NCBI GenBank assembly: GCA_021161135.1
Contig: JAGHBD010000136.1
Coordinates: forward strand, 1 to 16,040
Direction: 5' to 3'
Length of the DNA stretch: 16,040 nucleotides
Source of the DNA: Thermoplasmata archaeon
GTDB taxonomy: Archaea; Thermoplasmatota; E2; UBA202; JdFR-43
Shown here in pieces: positions 1-7,957 of the stretch. Position numbers and translations under genes: made by a program. The first letter of the stretch is position 1, and each line of letters begins with the position of its first letter. The notes beneath the pieces were generated by a model, which saw nothing but the letters and a program-made list of their open reading frames with translations, ran no database searches and was not told the origin of the DNA.

Positions 1-24
1 ATGCGATACAGCATCAAGCATCAG

Positions 25-36
25 TTTTATATATGG
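25..36 (+). promoter_or_regulatory. Putative TATA box for the ribosomal protein operon
   Basis: An AT-rich TTTTATATATGG stretch lies about 40 nt before the L3 start codon. Archaeal transcription usually starts about 25 nt downstream of the TATA centre, near position 55, which would give a short leader of roughly 18 nt. That leader would contain the AGGTG ribosome binding site at 62-66. A second AT-rich patch at 40-47 is a weaker alternative. The placement is inferred from spacing alone. Confidence 0.4.
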
Positions 37-72
37 CTTCATATATTTGGGTAAAAGTTTCAGGTGTAAAAG

Positions 73-1050
73 ATGGTACAGCACAGTAAGCCGAAGCGTG
101 GCTCACATGCATTCTCGCCCCGTAAAAGGGCTAGCCGTGAAACTCCTCGCATCAAATCATGGCCTCGCGATGGAGATAAGCCTTCGTTGCAGGGATTCGC
201 TGGCTATAAGGCGGGGATGACACACGTTTTAGTTGTTGATTATCGCCCCACTTCCACAACATCTGGTCAGGAAGTATTTGTTCCTGTTACAGTGCTTGAA
301 ACACCACCAATGAAAATTGCCGCCATTCGCTTTTATGAATACACACCATATGGCTTTAAAACAAAGACAGAAATATGGGCAGATAATGTTGAAGAATTGA
401 AGGCGAGAATGCCAATTCCAAAGAAAAAGAAGGGAAAGGAAGTGGATAGTTTTGATGACATAAGAGTCCTTGCTTATACAGAACCATGGAAGATAACGGG
501 CATTCCAAAGAAAGTGCCAGATATAATGGAGATAAGAATAGGAGGAGGCGATTTGCAGCAGCGCCTTGAATATGCACAGAGCATTCTAGGCAAGGAAATT
601 AGCATTAAAGATGTTTTCAAAGAAGGAGAGATGATCGATGCCATAGCTGTGACAAAGGGCAAAGGATTCCAAGGAGCAGTTAAAAGATGGGGAGTGAAAT
701 TACTCCATCACAAAAACAGGAAGCATCGCCGCATGATAGGTACACTGGGCCCCTGGCTTTCGTGGGTTCGTCCTACAGTTCCGCAAGCAGGTCAGATGGG
801 CTATCATAAAAGGACGGAATATAATAAAAGAATCCTCAAAATCGGGGAGAATGGGGAGGAAATAACGCCATCAGGTGGCTTTCCTCATTACGGCATTGTG
901 AGAAATGAATATGTTTTGCTCCATGGCAGCGTGCCGGGAAGTGTAAAGCGCCTCATAAGAATGAGGCAGGCTGTGAGGTATTTGAAAGGCGTGAAAGTTG
1001 AAAAGCCTGAAATAACATATATATCCACTACAAGCAAGCAGGGTGTGTAA
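73..1050 (+). CDS. rpl3: 50S ribosomal protein L3 (uL3)
   Basis: Large-subunit protein L3, which binds 23S rRNA near the peptidyl transferase centre and initiates subunit assembly. The 325-residue product has the archaeal/eukaryotic-type N-terminus (MVQHSKPKRGS), rich in Arg, Lys and Pro. It also has the conserved GKGFQGAVKRWG segment around residues 195-207 and the basic KNRKHRRMIG/GPW loop that follows. Length fits the archaeal family (about 330-350 aa). The ATG at 73 is preceded by AGGTG at 62-66. The stop codon directly abuts the L4 start, so the two are translationally coupled. It is the first gene of the operon in this window, as in most archaeal S10 clusters. Confidence 0.97.
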   Translation: MVQHSKPKRGSHAFSPRKRASRETPRIKSWPRDGDKPSLQGFAGYKAGMTHVLVVDYRPTSTTSGQEVFVPVTVLETPPMKIAAIRFYEYTPYGFKTKTEIWADNVEELKARMPIPKKKKGKEVDSFDDIRVLAYTEPWKITGIPKKVPDIMEIRIGGGDLQQRLEYAQSILGKEISIKDVFKEGEMIDAIAVTKGKGFQGAVKRWGVKLLHHKNRKHRRMIGTLGPWLSWVRPTVPQAGQMGYHKRTEYNKRILKIGENGEEITPSGGFPHYGIVRNEYVLLHGSVPGSVKRLIRMRQAVRYLKGVKVEKPEITYISTTSKQGV

Positions 1051-1809
1051 ATGGCAAAGGTGTATGATTTAAATGGAAACGTGGTGCAAGAAATTGATTT
1101 GCCTGCATGCTTTAGCGTTGAGTATCGCCCCGATTTAATAACAAAAGCAGTAAATGTAATGAGAGCCAACCGCCGCCAGCCTTATGGGGCGAAGAAGGAT
1201 GCAGGGCATTACGTTGCGTGGTCATTTGGGCCGGGTAGAGGGATGGCGAGGGTGCCCCGCCTGGCGAGCGGAAGGGCGGCGATGGCTCCTGGCACAGTGA
1301 AAGGAAGACGCGCTCATCCTCCAAAAGTGGAAAAAATATGGGAGAGGAAAATAAATAAGAAGGAGATGTTGCTTGCCCGTTTGTCTGCTTTGGCAGCTAC
1401 AGCTAATGAAAAGCTTGTGAGGCAGCGCGGCCATAAATTCAGCGTGGATGAATTGCCTGTGATCATCGAAGATAAATTCGAAGAGTTGAAGAAGGTTAAG
1501 GAGATAATGGATGTGCTTAATAAAATAGGGGTTGCTGAGGATATAGAGAGGGCAAAGGAAGGAAAGCATGTGAGGGCAGGCAAGGGCAAGATGAGAGGGA
1601 GAAAATATAAGAAGCCAAAGTCGCTGCTAATAGTTGCATCAAATAAGGAGAATATTGAGAAAGCTGCTGGAAATCTTCCAGGTGTGGATGTGGTCTCGCC
1701 GGATGAAATAAATGTTGAATATCTCGCCCCGGGAGGACATGCTGGACGCCTTACAATATTCACTTTAAATGCTTTGCAGAAAATAGGTGATAAATATGGA
1801 TCCATATGA
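1051..1809 (+). CDS. rpl4: 50S ribosomal protein L4 (uL4, L1e/L4e type)
   Basis: Large-subunit protein L4, whose extended loop lines the peptide exit tunnel. The 252-residue product matches the archaeal family length. It has the NRRQPYGAKKDAGH region and the Gly/Arg-rich tunnel loop (FGPGRGMARVPRL, about residues 59-71). The C-terminal half carries the GKGKMRGRKYKKPKS basic segment and the NVEYLAPGGHAGRL signature near the end. The ATG follows the L3 stop with no spacer. Its last 14 nt overlap the start of L23, consistent with co-translation. Confidence 0.97.
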   Translation: MAKVYDLNGNVVQEIDLPACFSVEYRPDLITKAVNVMRANRRQPYGAKKDAGHYVAWSFGPGRGMARVPRLASGRAAMAPGTVKGRRAHPPKVEKIWERKINKKEMLLARLSALAATANEKLVRQRGHKFSVDELPVIIEDKFEELKKVKEIMDVLNKIGVAEDIERAKEGKHVRAGKGKMRGRKYKKPKSLLIVASNKENIEKAAGNLPGVDVVSPDEINVEYLAPGGHAGRLTIFTLNALQKIGDKYGSI

Positions 1810-2053
1810 TATAATAGAGCATCCGTATGTTACAGAGAAGACACTCATGCTGATTGAAAAGAATAATGCTTTGCAGTTCGTAGTTAAAATGACAGCCAAC
1901 AAGAAGATGATTAAGGAGGCGGTGGAGAAAATATTTGATGTGAAGGTGGAAAAGGTTACGACGCGCATAACAAAAAAAGGCAAAATCGCAACGGTTAAAT
2001 TGGCTCCAGAATATAATGCTGAGGATATAGGAATGAGGATAGGTATATTCTGA
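1796..2053 (+). CDS. rpl23: 50S ribosomal protein L23 (uL23)
   Basis: Large-subunit protein L23, which sits at the tunnel exit and docks SRP and the translocon. The 85-residue product begins MDPYDIIEHPYVTEKT and carries the family hallmark TEKT and the VEKVTT strand. I chose the ATG at 1796 because AGGTGA at 1785-1790 sits 5 nt upstream. An in-frame GTG at 1787 overlaps that ribosome binding site and would add only three residues. The gene overlaps the L4 end by 14 nt. Length fits archaeal L23 (82-86 aa). Confidence 0.95.
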   Translation: MDPYDIIEHPYVTEKTLMLIEKNNALQFVVKMTANKKMIKEAVEKIFDVKVEKVTTRITKKGKIATVKLAPEYNAEDIGMRIGIF

Positions 2054-2063
2054 GGTGTGAAAG

Positions 2064-2768
2064 ATGGGAAAGAGATTACGACACCAGAGGCGTGGCTCCG
2101 GAAACCCCCCATATACGAGCCCTTCATTCAAGCATAAGGGGCCGGTGGGCTATCCAAAACTGGGAGAATATGAAGGAATAGTTGAGGATATAATTCATAA
2201 TCCTGGAGCTACAACACCTACGGCAATAGTAAGGCTTGAAGATGGTAGCAAAGCAAAACTTATTGCATATGAAGGCATGATGGTGGGGGAGAAAATTAAA
2301 TTCACCACAGAAAGCATTGTTAAGCCGGGTAATGTTTTACCTCTCTCCTCCATTCCTCAAGGAGCGCCAGTTTATAATATAGAAGGCGAACCCGGGGATG
2401 GAGGAAAATATGTGAGAGCTGCTGGCAGCTATGCAGTCATCATTTCTCATGAAAAGGATGGAGTTATAGTTAAACTTCCTTCAGGCAAGCACAAAAAATT
2501 CCTGCCAAATTGCAGGGCTACGATAGGCCTGCCTGCTGGAGGGGGAAGGGCTGAAAAGCCATTCGTAAAGGCTGGCAAGAAATATCATGCAACAAGGGCA
2601 AGAGCAAGGCTATGGCCAATAACAAGTGGCGTAGCCATGAATCCAGTGGATCACCCGCATGGAGGAGGAAGCCATCAGCATGTTGGCAGGCCAAAGACGG
2701 TGGCAAGAGGGGCGCCGCCTGGCAGGAAAGTTGGTTCAATAGCAGCCCGCCGCACGGGCAAGAGGTGA
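2064..2768 (+). CDS. rpl2: 50S ribosomal protein L2 (uL2)
   Basis: Large-subunit protein L2, needed for subunit association and peptidyl transferase activity. The 234-residue product has the archaeal N-terminus ([11 protein letters not shown]) and the C-terminal [10 protein letters not shown] motif near residues 193-202. That motif contains the functionally important His, followed by GSHQHVGRP. Length is normal for archaeal L2 (about 235-245 aa). The ATG at 2064 is preceded by GAGGTG at 2052-2057, which overlaps the L23 stop. The gene ends 4 nt before S19. Confidence 0.97.
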   Translation: MGKRLRHQRRGSGNPPYTSPSFKHKGPVGYPKLGEYEGIVEDIIHNPGATTPTAIVRLEDGSKAKLIAYEGMMVGEKIKFTTESIVKPGNVLPLSSIPQGAPVYNIEGEPGDGGKYVRAAGSYAVIISHEKDGVIVKLPSGKHKKFLPNCRATIGLPAGGGRAEKPFVKAGKKYHATRARARLWPITSGVAMNPVDHPHGGGSHQHVGRPKTVARGAPPGRKVGSIAARRTGKR

Positions 2769-2772
2769 TGAA

Positions 2773-3201
2773 ATGGTGAAGAGGAGTAAGAGGAGGAGGA
2801 AGATTGAGGTTGCAGCGAAAAAGGAATTCACATATCGTGGCCTTACTCTTGAAGAGCTTCAAAAAATGAGTATTGAAGAGTTATTGCCTTATCTGCCAGC
2901 CCGCGCAAGGAGAACGTTAAGGCGTGGTTTAACGCCAGTGCAGTATCGATTCCTTGAAAAGTTGAGAAAGACAGAGAAGGGAAAGCCAATAAGAACACAC
3001 TTGAGGGATATGATTATATTGCCAGAATTTGTTGGACATACTATAGCGGTGCATAATGGCAAGGAATTCCAGCCAGTGACAATAAAGCCGGAGATGATTG
3101 GGCATTATCTGGGAGAATTTGCTTTAACTAGAAAAGAAGTGAAGCATAGCGGGCCTGGCGTGGGAGCGACGCGTTCATCGAAATATTTACCGTTGAAGTG
3201 A
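2773..3201 (+). CDS. rps19: 30S ribosomal protein S19 (uS19)
   Basis: Small-subunit head protein S19, partner of S13 near the A site. The 142-residue product has the archaeal N-terminal extension ([28 protein letters not shown]). The universal core follows: TGLRDM-like [25 protein letters not shown], then [18 protein letters not shown]. Length matches archaeal S19 (130-150 aa). A strong GAGGTGA at 2762-2768 overlaps the L2 stop codon and sits 4 nt before the start, so initiation is probably coupled to L2 termination. Confidence 0.97.
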   Translation: MVKRSKRRRKIEVAAKKEFTYRGLTLEELQKMSIEELLPYLPARARRTLRRGLTPVQYRFLEKLRKTEKGKPIRTHLRDMIILPEFVGHTIAVHNGKEFQPVTIKPEMIGHYLGEFALTRKEVKHSGPGVGATRSSKYLPLK

Positions 3202-3205
3202 TGAC

Positions 3206-3661
3206 ATGAAGTATTCGATACAGTTGGATGAGGAAAGGTCGGCAAAGGCATATGGAAGGGAGCTTCACTGCTCCCCTAAAGCATGCGAGAATATAGCGAG
3301 AGCTATAAAAGGCATGAGTGTGAAGGAGGCGAAGAAATATCTGGAAGATGTCATAAATTTCAGAAGACCGATTCCATACAAAACCCATAATACAGAGAGG
3401 GCGCACAAAAAAGGTATAGGGCCGGGAGCTTATCCAGTTAAGGCATGCAAACTCATACTTGATATAATCAAAAATGCAGAGAATAATGCTGAATACAAGG
3501 GGCTGGATCCAGAAAATATGTATATTGCTCATATTTCAACCTATCGCGGGAGAATAATAAAAAGTTATATGCCCCGCGCCTTCGGGCGGGCGACGGCATG
3601 GCATGAAAGAACAACGAATGTTGAGATAATCATAGCTGAAAGGGAGGAAGAGGAGGGATAA
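3206..3661 (+). CDS. rpl22: 50S ribosomal protein L22 (uL22)
   Basis: Large-subunit protein L22, whose beta-hairpin reaches into the exit tunnel. The 151-residue product has the family features: SPKACENIARAIKGMSVKEAKKYLEDV in the helical core and the hairpin-region motif STYRGRIIKSYMPRAFGRA. The C-terminal strand TTNVEIIIAEREE closes the fold. Length is standard for the archaeal type (about 150-155 aa). The start lies 4 nt after the S19 stop with a weak GTGAT upstream. The gene ends 1 nt before S3. Confidence 0.96.
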   Translation: MKYSIQLDEERSAKAYGRELHCSPKACENIARAIKGMSVKEAKKYLEDVINFRRPIPYKTHNTERAHKKGIGPGAYPVKACKLILDIIKNAENNAEYKGLDPENMYIAHISTYRGRIIKSYMPRAFGRATAWHERTTNVEIIIAEREEEEG

Positions 3662-3662
3662 C

Positions 3663-4547
3663 ATGGCAATTGAGAGAAAATTTGTTCAGGAGAATCAGAA
3701 AAGGGTGTTGCTCAAAGAGTTTTTAATGAAGGAGAGCGAGAGGGCTGGTTTTGGCGGCCTTAAAATACAGCGCACTCCAATGGGAACGCTTATTACAATG
3801 CAGATTGAGAGACCTGGTTTGATCATAGGAAAGGGAGGGAAAAGGATAAAAGAGCTTACTGAAATCATTGAGAAAAAATTTAATGTCGAGAATCCGCAAA
3901 TTGAAATTGAAGAAGTTGGAGGAAATGTTGCTTTAAATGCTCAGTTGATGGCTCAAAAGGTTGCTGCTGCTCTGGAAAGGGGCTGGCATTTCCGCCGTGT
4001 CGGCCATTCAACAGTTCGCCGCATAATGGATGCGGGGGCGAGGGGCTGTCAGGTTATCATTTCTGGAAAATTAACGGGAGCGAGGCATAGAACGGAAAAA
4101 TTCACTGCTGGTTATGTTAAATATTGCGGGGAGGTGGCGAAGCAGGTTATGGAAGAGGGGATGGCTGTTGCAATAACAAAGCCGGGTATCATAGGAGTTA
4201 AAGTTAGAATAATGCCTCCCGATGCCCGCCTGCCAGATGAGGTTGAGATTCTTGAGGAAAGGAAGGAAGAGATAAAAGAGGAGTTGAAGAAGGCGGAGGC
4301 AAGAAAAGAGGAGGCGCTGGAAAAACTTGAGGCAATGGATGTTATGGATATCCCCGGCATACCCTCAAACGTTCTTACTGCCATTAAAAAGGCAGGAGTT
4401 AAAAATGCAAGAGAGTTATATGAAATGGACATAAATGACCTTATAGAAATTAAGGGGATAGGTATAAAAAGGGCTGAGAAATTAAAGGAAGTGTTAAAGG
4501 AGGTGCTTGAAAAGAATGAAAGCGAGGGAAATAAGGGCAATGAGTAG
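3663..4547 (+). CDS. rps3: 30S ribosomal protein S3 (uS3) with C-terminal helix-hairpin-helix extension
   Basis: Small-subunit protein S3, at the mRNA entry site. The 294-residue product has a type-2 KH domain with the GLIIGKGGKRI loop at residues 53-63. The S3 C-terminal domain follows (FRRVGHSTVRRIMDAGARGC at 110-129, then SGKLTGARHRTEK). After about residue 192 comes a charged, probably coiled-coil segment (195-224). Residues about 226-284 look like a double helix-hairpin-helix, with DIPGIPSNVL and EIKGIGIKRAEKL as the hairpins. The core is certain. The HhH tail is inferred from its Gly-hydrophobic-Gly hairpins and could serve rRNA or DNA binding. The last 32 nt overlap the L29 start. Confidence 0.96.
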   Translation: MAIERKFVQENQKRVLLKEFLMKESERAGFGGLKIQRTPMGTLITMQIERPGLIIGKGGKRIKELTEIIEKKFNVENPQIEIEEVGGNVALNAQLMAQKVAAALERGWHFRRVGHSTVRRIMDAGARGCQVIISGKLTGARHRTEKFTAGYVKYCGEVAKQVMEEGMAVAITKPGIIGVKVRIMPPDARLPDEVEILEERKEEIKEELKKAEARKEEALEKLEAMDVMDIPGIPSNVLTAIKKAGVKNARELYEMDINDLIEIKGIGIKRAEKLKEVLKEVLEKNESEGNKGNE

Positions 4548-4713
4548 CGAGGAAAGAAGGAAGAAACTAAAGGAAATAAGGAATGAACTCATGGAGGAAT
4601 ATGGAAGGGCTTCAATGGGTGGCTCACCTCCCTCGCCGGGCAGGATACGATACCTACGTAGAACCCTCGCTCGGCTGCTTACAATAATGAGGGAGAAGGG
4701 AGAAATAGGATGA
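4516..4713 (+). CDS. rpl29: 50S ribosomal protein L29 (uL29)
   Basis: Large-subunit protein L29, a two-helix protein beside L23 at the exit tunnel. The 65-residue product starts MKAREIRAMSSEERRKKL. It contains the family loop ASMGGSPPSPGRIRYLRRTLARLLTI in broken form, with basic helix 2. I placed the start at the ATG at 4516 because GGAGGTG at 4499-4505 lies 10 nt upstream. An in-frame TTG at 4507 would sit directly on that site. The gene overlaps S3 by 32 nt and shares ATGA with the downstream aIF1. Confidence 0.94.
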   Translation: MKAREIRAMSSEERRKKLKEIRNELMEEYGRASMGGSPPSPGRIRYLRRTLARLLTIMREKGEIG

Positions 4714-5006
4714 GCGACATATGCAAGGTTTGCGGGCTACCCAAAGAACTTTGTGTGTGTGAAACAATTGCAAGAGAGGGAAAAGAGGTTAAGATTACAA
4801 CAGAAAAAAGGAGATATGGAAAAATGGTGACAATAATATCTGGACTGGATTCATCGGTTGATATATCTGAACTTGCAACGGAGCTGAAAAAATGTTGTGC
4901 GTGTGGAGGGACGATAAAGAAAAACACGATAGAACTGCAGGGAGATCACAAGGAGAAGGCAAAGAAGAAGCTGGAGGAAATGGGATTCGCGGTGGAGATA
5001 GAATGA
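4710..5006 (+). CDS. Translation initiation factor aIF1 (SUI1 family)
   Basis: Archaeal initiation factor 1, which binds the small subunit near the P site and enforces start-codon fidelity. The 98-residue product has an N-terminal Cys cluster (C5, C8, C15, C17) that probably binds zinc, as in many archaeal aIF1s. The SUI1 core follows: residues about 27-48 with the KMVTIISGLD segment, then KKCCACGGTIKKNTIELQGDH at 60-80 and the KLEEMGF helix. It overlaps L29 and rnp1 by 4 nt each, so it is coupled to ribosomal protein synthesis, a usual archaeal arrangement. Confidence 0.93.
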   Translation: MSDICKVCGLPKELCVCETIAREGKEVKITTEKRRYGKMVTIISGLDSSVDISELATELKKCCACGGTIKKNTIELQGDHKEKAKKKLEEMGFAVEIE

Positions 5007-5251
5007 CGAAAAATTTTTTAAGGCGTGAGTTTATAGGGTTGCCAGTTAGAATCATCGATGCCAGCGATAAAAGTTTAATTGGTATGGAAGGCACGATAAT
5101 AGATGAAACAAAAAATATGCTGATAATAGAAAGCCAGGGAAAAGTTAAAAAAGTTGCCAAAGATATAGCCCAGTTCGAAATAAATGGAAAGATGGTGAAT
5201 GGTAAAAAAATAAAATATAGGCCTGAAGATAGGATAAGGAAGATAAAATGA
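5003..5251 (+). CDS. rnp1: RNase P protein component 1 (Rpp29/Rnp1)
   Basis: Archaeal Rpp29 homolog, a protein cofactor of the RNase P ribozyme that matures tRNA 5' ends. The 82-residue product has the Sm-like fold signature: [30 protein letters not shown] (about residues 13-42), then the KYRPEDRI end. Length is slightly shorter than the common 90-100 aa. The ATG at 5003 overlaps the aIF1 stop as ATGA, with GGTGGAGA at 4991-4998 upstream. The reading frame is open further upstream, to 4892, but that part lies inside aIF1 and has no matching family sequence. Confidence 0.92.
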   Translation: MTKNFLRREFIGLPVRIIDASDKSLIGMEGTIIDETKNMLIIESQGKVKKVAKDIAQFEINGKMVNGKKIKYRPEDRIRKIK

Positions 5252-5559
5252 TAGGAATAGAAGTTGAAGAACCAAAGGAAAGGTGTGATGATCCAAACTG
5301 CCCATTTCACGGGCATTTAAAAGTGAGAGGGATAATCATAAGAGGAAAGGTTGTATCCACGGCGATGCAGAAAACAGTAGTGGTGGAAAGGGAGCGCCTC
5401 CATTATGTGCCAAAGTATGAGAGATATGAAAAGAGGACAAGTCGTTATAAGGCTCATTTGCCACCCTGTATTAAGGTTAAGAAAGGAGATGAAGTTATTA
5501 TCATGGAATGTCGTCCTTTAAGCAAAACAAAGCATTTTGTGGTGGTGGGTAAAAAATGA
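5248..5559 (+). CDS. rps17: 30S ribosomal protein S17 (uS17)
   Basis: Small-subunit protein S17, an OB-fold primary binder of 16S rRNA. The 103-residue product has the archaeal/eukaryotic N-terminal segment [16 protein letters not shown] (residues 13-28). The OB core follows: [31 protein letters not shown], then the [22 protein letters not shown] end. It overlaps rnp1 and L14 by 4 nt (ATGA), so translation is probably coupled. Length matches archaeal S17. Confidence 0.96.
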   Translation: MIGIEVEEPKERCDDPNCPFHGHLKVRGIIIRGKVVSTAMQKTVVVERERLHYVPKYERYEKRTSRYKAHLPPCIKVKKGDEVIIMECRPLSKTKHFVVVGKK

Positions 5560-5954
5560 AGGGAATAGCAGCAAGCGTTACGAGAGGCTTGCCTACGGGC
5601 GCCCAGCTTGAATGTGTGGATAATACAGGAGCAAGGGTAGTTGAAATTATAGCAGTGAAGAACATAAAGGGAGTGCATCGCCGTTATCCTGCCGCTGGCG
5701 TTGGCGATTTAGTCATGGTTACTGTAAAGAAAGGGAAGCCTGAAATGAAGAGGCAGGTGTGGCATGCTGTTATAGTTCGCCAGCGCATGCCCTATCGCCG
5801 TCCAGATGGTACGAGAGTGCAGTTCGAGGATAATGCTGCTGTGATTGTAACGCCGCAGGGAGATATGAAGGGTTCAGCCATTAAGGGGCCCGTGGCGAGG
5901 GAAGCGGCGGATAGATGGCCCCGTATAGCAGCTGCAGCTTCAATTATAGTGTGA
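5556..5954 (+). CDS. rpl14: 50S ribosomal protein L14 (uL14)
   Basis: Large-subunit protein L14, at the subunit interface and contacting L19/L24e. The 132-residue product carries [35 protein letters not shown] and the C-terminal [20 protein letters not shown], all typical of the archaeal family. Length is as expected (about 130-140 aa). The start overlaps the S17 stop as ATGA. The stop is 4 nt before L24. Confidence 0.97.
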   Translation: MKGIAASVTRGLPTGAQLECVDNTGARVVEIIAVKNIKGVHRRYPAAGVGDLVMVTVKKGKPEMKRQVWHAVIVRQRMPYRRPDGTRVQFEDNAAVIVTPQGDMKGSAIKGPVAREAADRWPRIAAAASIIV

Positions 5955-5958
5955 TAAA

Positions 5959-6549
5959 ATGAGCAGGCAGCCGAGAAAACAGAGGAAGTTGTTATACACT
6001 GCGCCCCTCCATAAGAGGAGGAAATGGATAGCTGCACATCTCGCAGATGATTTAATTTTGAAATATAAGAGGAGAAGCCTTCCAGTGATAAAAGGAGATA
6101 CTGTAAAAGTCATGAGGGGCGATTTCAAGGGGCATGTGGGTAAGGTAAGGAGCGTTGATACAAAGAAGGGGAGGCTCGAAGTAGAGGGAGTTATAATAAC
6201 AAAGGTAGATGGCAAAAAAGTGCCTCGCCCAGTTCATGCATCAAATGTTGTTATCACAAAATTGAATTTAACAGATCCATGGCGCAGGAAGAAGCTTGAA
6301 GAGGGTCTGCCAGAAGAAGTGAAGAAGGAAATAGAGAAGGAGGCGGAAGAGCAGATAAAGGAAATGGCAGAGGAGGAAGCAAGAGCTGCAGAGGAGGAAG
6401 AAAAAGAAGAAGAGGAAATAGAGGAAGAAAAAGAGGCGGAAGAGGAGGCAGAGGAGAAGAAGGAAGAGGAAACAGAAGGAAAGAAGGCTGAGGAAGAAGA
6501 GGAAGTAGAGGAAGCAAAAGATTTAAAAGAGGAGAAGGATGGTGAGTAA
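5959..6549 (+). CDS. rpl24: 50S ribosomal protein L24 (uL24) with acidic C-terminal tail
   Basis: Large-subunit protein L24, an assembly initiator binding 23S rRNA near the exit tunnel. Residues about 1-115 are a normal archaeal L24: basic N-terminus, KOW motif at about 43-70 (GDTVKVMRGDFKGHVGKV), then EGVIITKVDGKKVPRPVHASNVVI. Residues about 118-196 form a tail almost wholly of Glu, Lys and Ala, likely helical or disordered. It makes the protein much longer than the usual 115-130 aa. The coding strand here is nearly pure purine. The gene starts 4 nt after L14 and its TAA abuts the S4e ATG. Confidence 0.95.
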   Translation: MSRQPRKQRKLLYTAPLHKRRKWIAAHLADDLILKYKRRSLPVIKGDTVKVMRGDFKGHVGKVRSVDTKKGRLEVEGVIITKVDGKKVPRPVHASNVVITKLNLTDPWRRKKLEEGLPEEVKKEIEKEAEEQIKEMAEEEARAAEEEEKEEEEIEEEKEAEEEAEEKKEEETEGKKAEEEEEVEEAKDLKEEKDGE

Positions 6550-7263
6550 ATGGCAGCGCATTTAAAAAGATTGAAAGCTCCGAGAACATGGAGGATAGAA
6601 AGAAAAGTTGCGAAATGGACAGTTAAGCCTTCACCTGGCCCTCACCCAGTAGATAGGAGCATCCCGTTGCTTTTGATTGTTCGCGATTTCTTAGGGCTTG
6701 CTGATACAGGTAAGGAAGCAAGGAAAATAATTGCAGCACGCGAGATTTTGGTTGATGGTAAGGCAAGGAGAGATTATAAATTTCCATGTGGCTTAATGGA
6801 TGTTATATCTATACCGAAGATAAATGAGCATTATCGTGTTTTATTTGATAGGAGAGGCGTGCTCCAGCTTGTTAAAATTGATGAAGAAAGAGCAAAATGG
6901 AAACTCTGCAGGATAGAAAATAAAACGATGGTGAGAGGTGGCAAAATACAACTCAATTTACATGATGGACGCAACATAATTGTTGAGGAAAACAGCTATA
7001 AAACTGGAGATGTTGTGAGGATATCTGTGCCAGAGCAGGAAATACTCGAAGTCATACCTATGGAGAAGGGAACTCTTGCAATGATAACAGGAGGAAAGCA
7101 CACTGGCCAGATAGCTGAAATTGAGGAAGTTATTGTAACGAAAAGCCCCATGCCAAATATAGTTAAACTTAAAGGCTTTTCAACAATAAAACCATATGTA
7201 TTTCCCATCGGAAAAGATAAGCCACTTGTCCAGCTTCCAGGGGTAGAGGAATATGAAGGATAA
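6550..7263 (+). CDS. rps4e: 30S ribosomal protein S4e (eS4)
   Basis: Archaeal/eukaryotic-specific small-subunit protein S4e. The 237-residue product has the N-terminal HLKRLKAPRTWRIERK segment and an S4-like RNA-binding region with RDFLGLADTGKEARKII (about 45-61). The central S4e domain contains FPCGLMDVISIPK, and a KOW-like segment lies around 174-192 (KGTLAMITGGKHTGQIAEI). The ending FPIGKDKPLVQLP is close to the family's. Length is typical (235-245 aa). The ATG immediately follows the L24 stop. The 3' end overlaps L5 by 11 nt. Confidence 0.96.
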   Translation: MAAHLKRLKAPRTWRIERKVAKWTVKPSPGPHPVDRSIPLLLIVRDFLGLADTGKEARKIIAAREILVDGKARRDYKFPCGLMDVISIPKINEHYRVLFDRRGVLQLVKIDEERAKWKLCRIENKTMVRGGKIQLNLHDGRNIIVEENSYKTGDVVRISVPEQEILEVIPMEKGTLAMITGGKHTGQIAEIEEVIVTKSPMPNIVKLKGFSTIKPYVFPIGKDKPLVQLPGVEEYEG

Positions 7264-7768
7264 TCCAATGAGAAAAATAAAAGTAGAGAAGGTTACGGTA
7301 AATATAGGCGTGGGCGAAGGCGGAGAGAGGCTTAGAAAGGCGGAGAAAGTGCTGGAGATGCTCACTGGGCAGAAGCCAGTGCAGACAGTGGCTAAGATGA
7401 CTAACAGAGATTTTGGAATAAGGAAGGGAATGCCTATTGGTTGCAAAGTAACGCTACGGAAAGAAAAAGCCATAGACTTTCTAAAGAGGGCTCTGTGGGT
7501 GAGAAATTTCAAACTGCCTGCGTGGTCTTTTGACGAAGAGGGAAATTTTGCGTTTGGTATAACAGAGCATACTGATTTTGAGGGCATGAAATATGATCCG
7601 GAGATAGGCATATTTGGAATGGATATATGTGTTACACTTGAAAGAAATGGTTACAGGATAAAAAGGAGAAAGCTTCGAAAGACAAAAGTGCCAAGAAAAC
7701 ATAGAATAACGAGGGAGGAAGCAATGGAATTTGTTAAAAAGGAATTTAATGTGGAGGTAATAGAATGA
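7253..7768 (+). CDS. rpl5: 50S ribosomal protein L5 (uL5)
   Basis: Large-subunit protein L5, which binds 5S rRNA in the central protuberance. The 171-residue product has [21 protein letters not shown] at the N-terminus, then the [23 protein letters not shown] core. The [25 protein letters not shown] and [23 protein letters not shown] segments complete the archaeal pattern. Two starts are possible, ATG 7253 (used) or ATG 7268. Archaeal L5 proteins usually have a few residues before NPMR, which favours 7253. The stop overlaps S14 as ATGA. Confidence 0.96.
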   Translation: MKDNPMRKIKVEKVTVNIGVGEGGERLRKAEKVLEMLTGQKPVQTVAKMTNRDFGIRKGMPIGCKVTLRKEKAIDFLKRALWVRNFKLPAWSFDEEGNFAFGITEHTDFEGMKYDPEIGIFGMDICVTLERNGYRIKRRKLRKTKVPRKHRITREEAMEFVKKEFNVEVIE

Positions 7769-7920
7769 AAATAAAGGAGAGGCAGAAGAAGTATGGAAGA
7801 GTGGAAGGATGCGTGAGATGCGGGAGAAAGAGAGGAATAATAAGGAGATATGGAATGCATCTGTGCAGGCAGTGTTTTAGAGAAGTGGCAGAGGAGATGG
7901 GTTTTAAGAAATATAGTTAA
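7765..7920 (+). CDS. rps14: 30S ribosomal protein S14 (uS14, zinc-binding type)
   Basis: Small-subunit protein S14 in its short, zinc-binding form (51 residues). The reading frame from ATG 7765 to TAA 7920 has the zinc ligands C16-x2-C19 and C34-x2-C37. It also has the family pattern [23 protein letters not shown] strong GGAGGTAA at 7753-7760 sits 4 nt before the start, inside the L5 end, and the start shares ATGA with the L5 stop. This is the last ribosomal gene in the window. The S8 gene that normally follows is not here. Confidence 0.95.
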   Translation: MKIKERQKKYGRVEGCVRCGRKRGIIRRYGMHLCRQCFREVAEEMGFKKYS

Positions 7921-7930
7921 AAATGCCCCG

Positions 7931-7947
7931 GAATTTTTTAAGGGTGA
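7931..7947 (+). promoter_or_regulatory. T-rich junction and ribosome binding site after S14
   Basis: The 37-nt gap between S14 and the next gene holds GAATTTTTTAAGGGTGA. The six-T run could be an archaeal intrinsic terminator for the ribosomal operon or a weak TATA element. GGGTGA at 7942-7947 is a ribosome binding site 10 nt ahead of the next ATG. The sequence does not decide between readthrough and a new transcript. Confidence 0.35.
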
Positions 7948-7957
7948 ATAAAAAAGC

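Noticed and set aside
1787..1795. GTG start for L23
   Set aside because: It overlaps the AGGTGA ribosome binding site that serves ATG 1796.
1314..1805. Long minus-strand open frame opposite L4
   Set aside because: Shadow of the L4 coding frame; no family features and no promoter.
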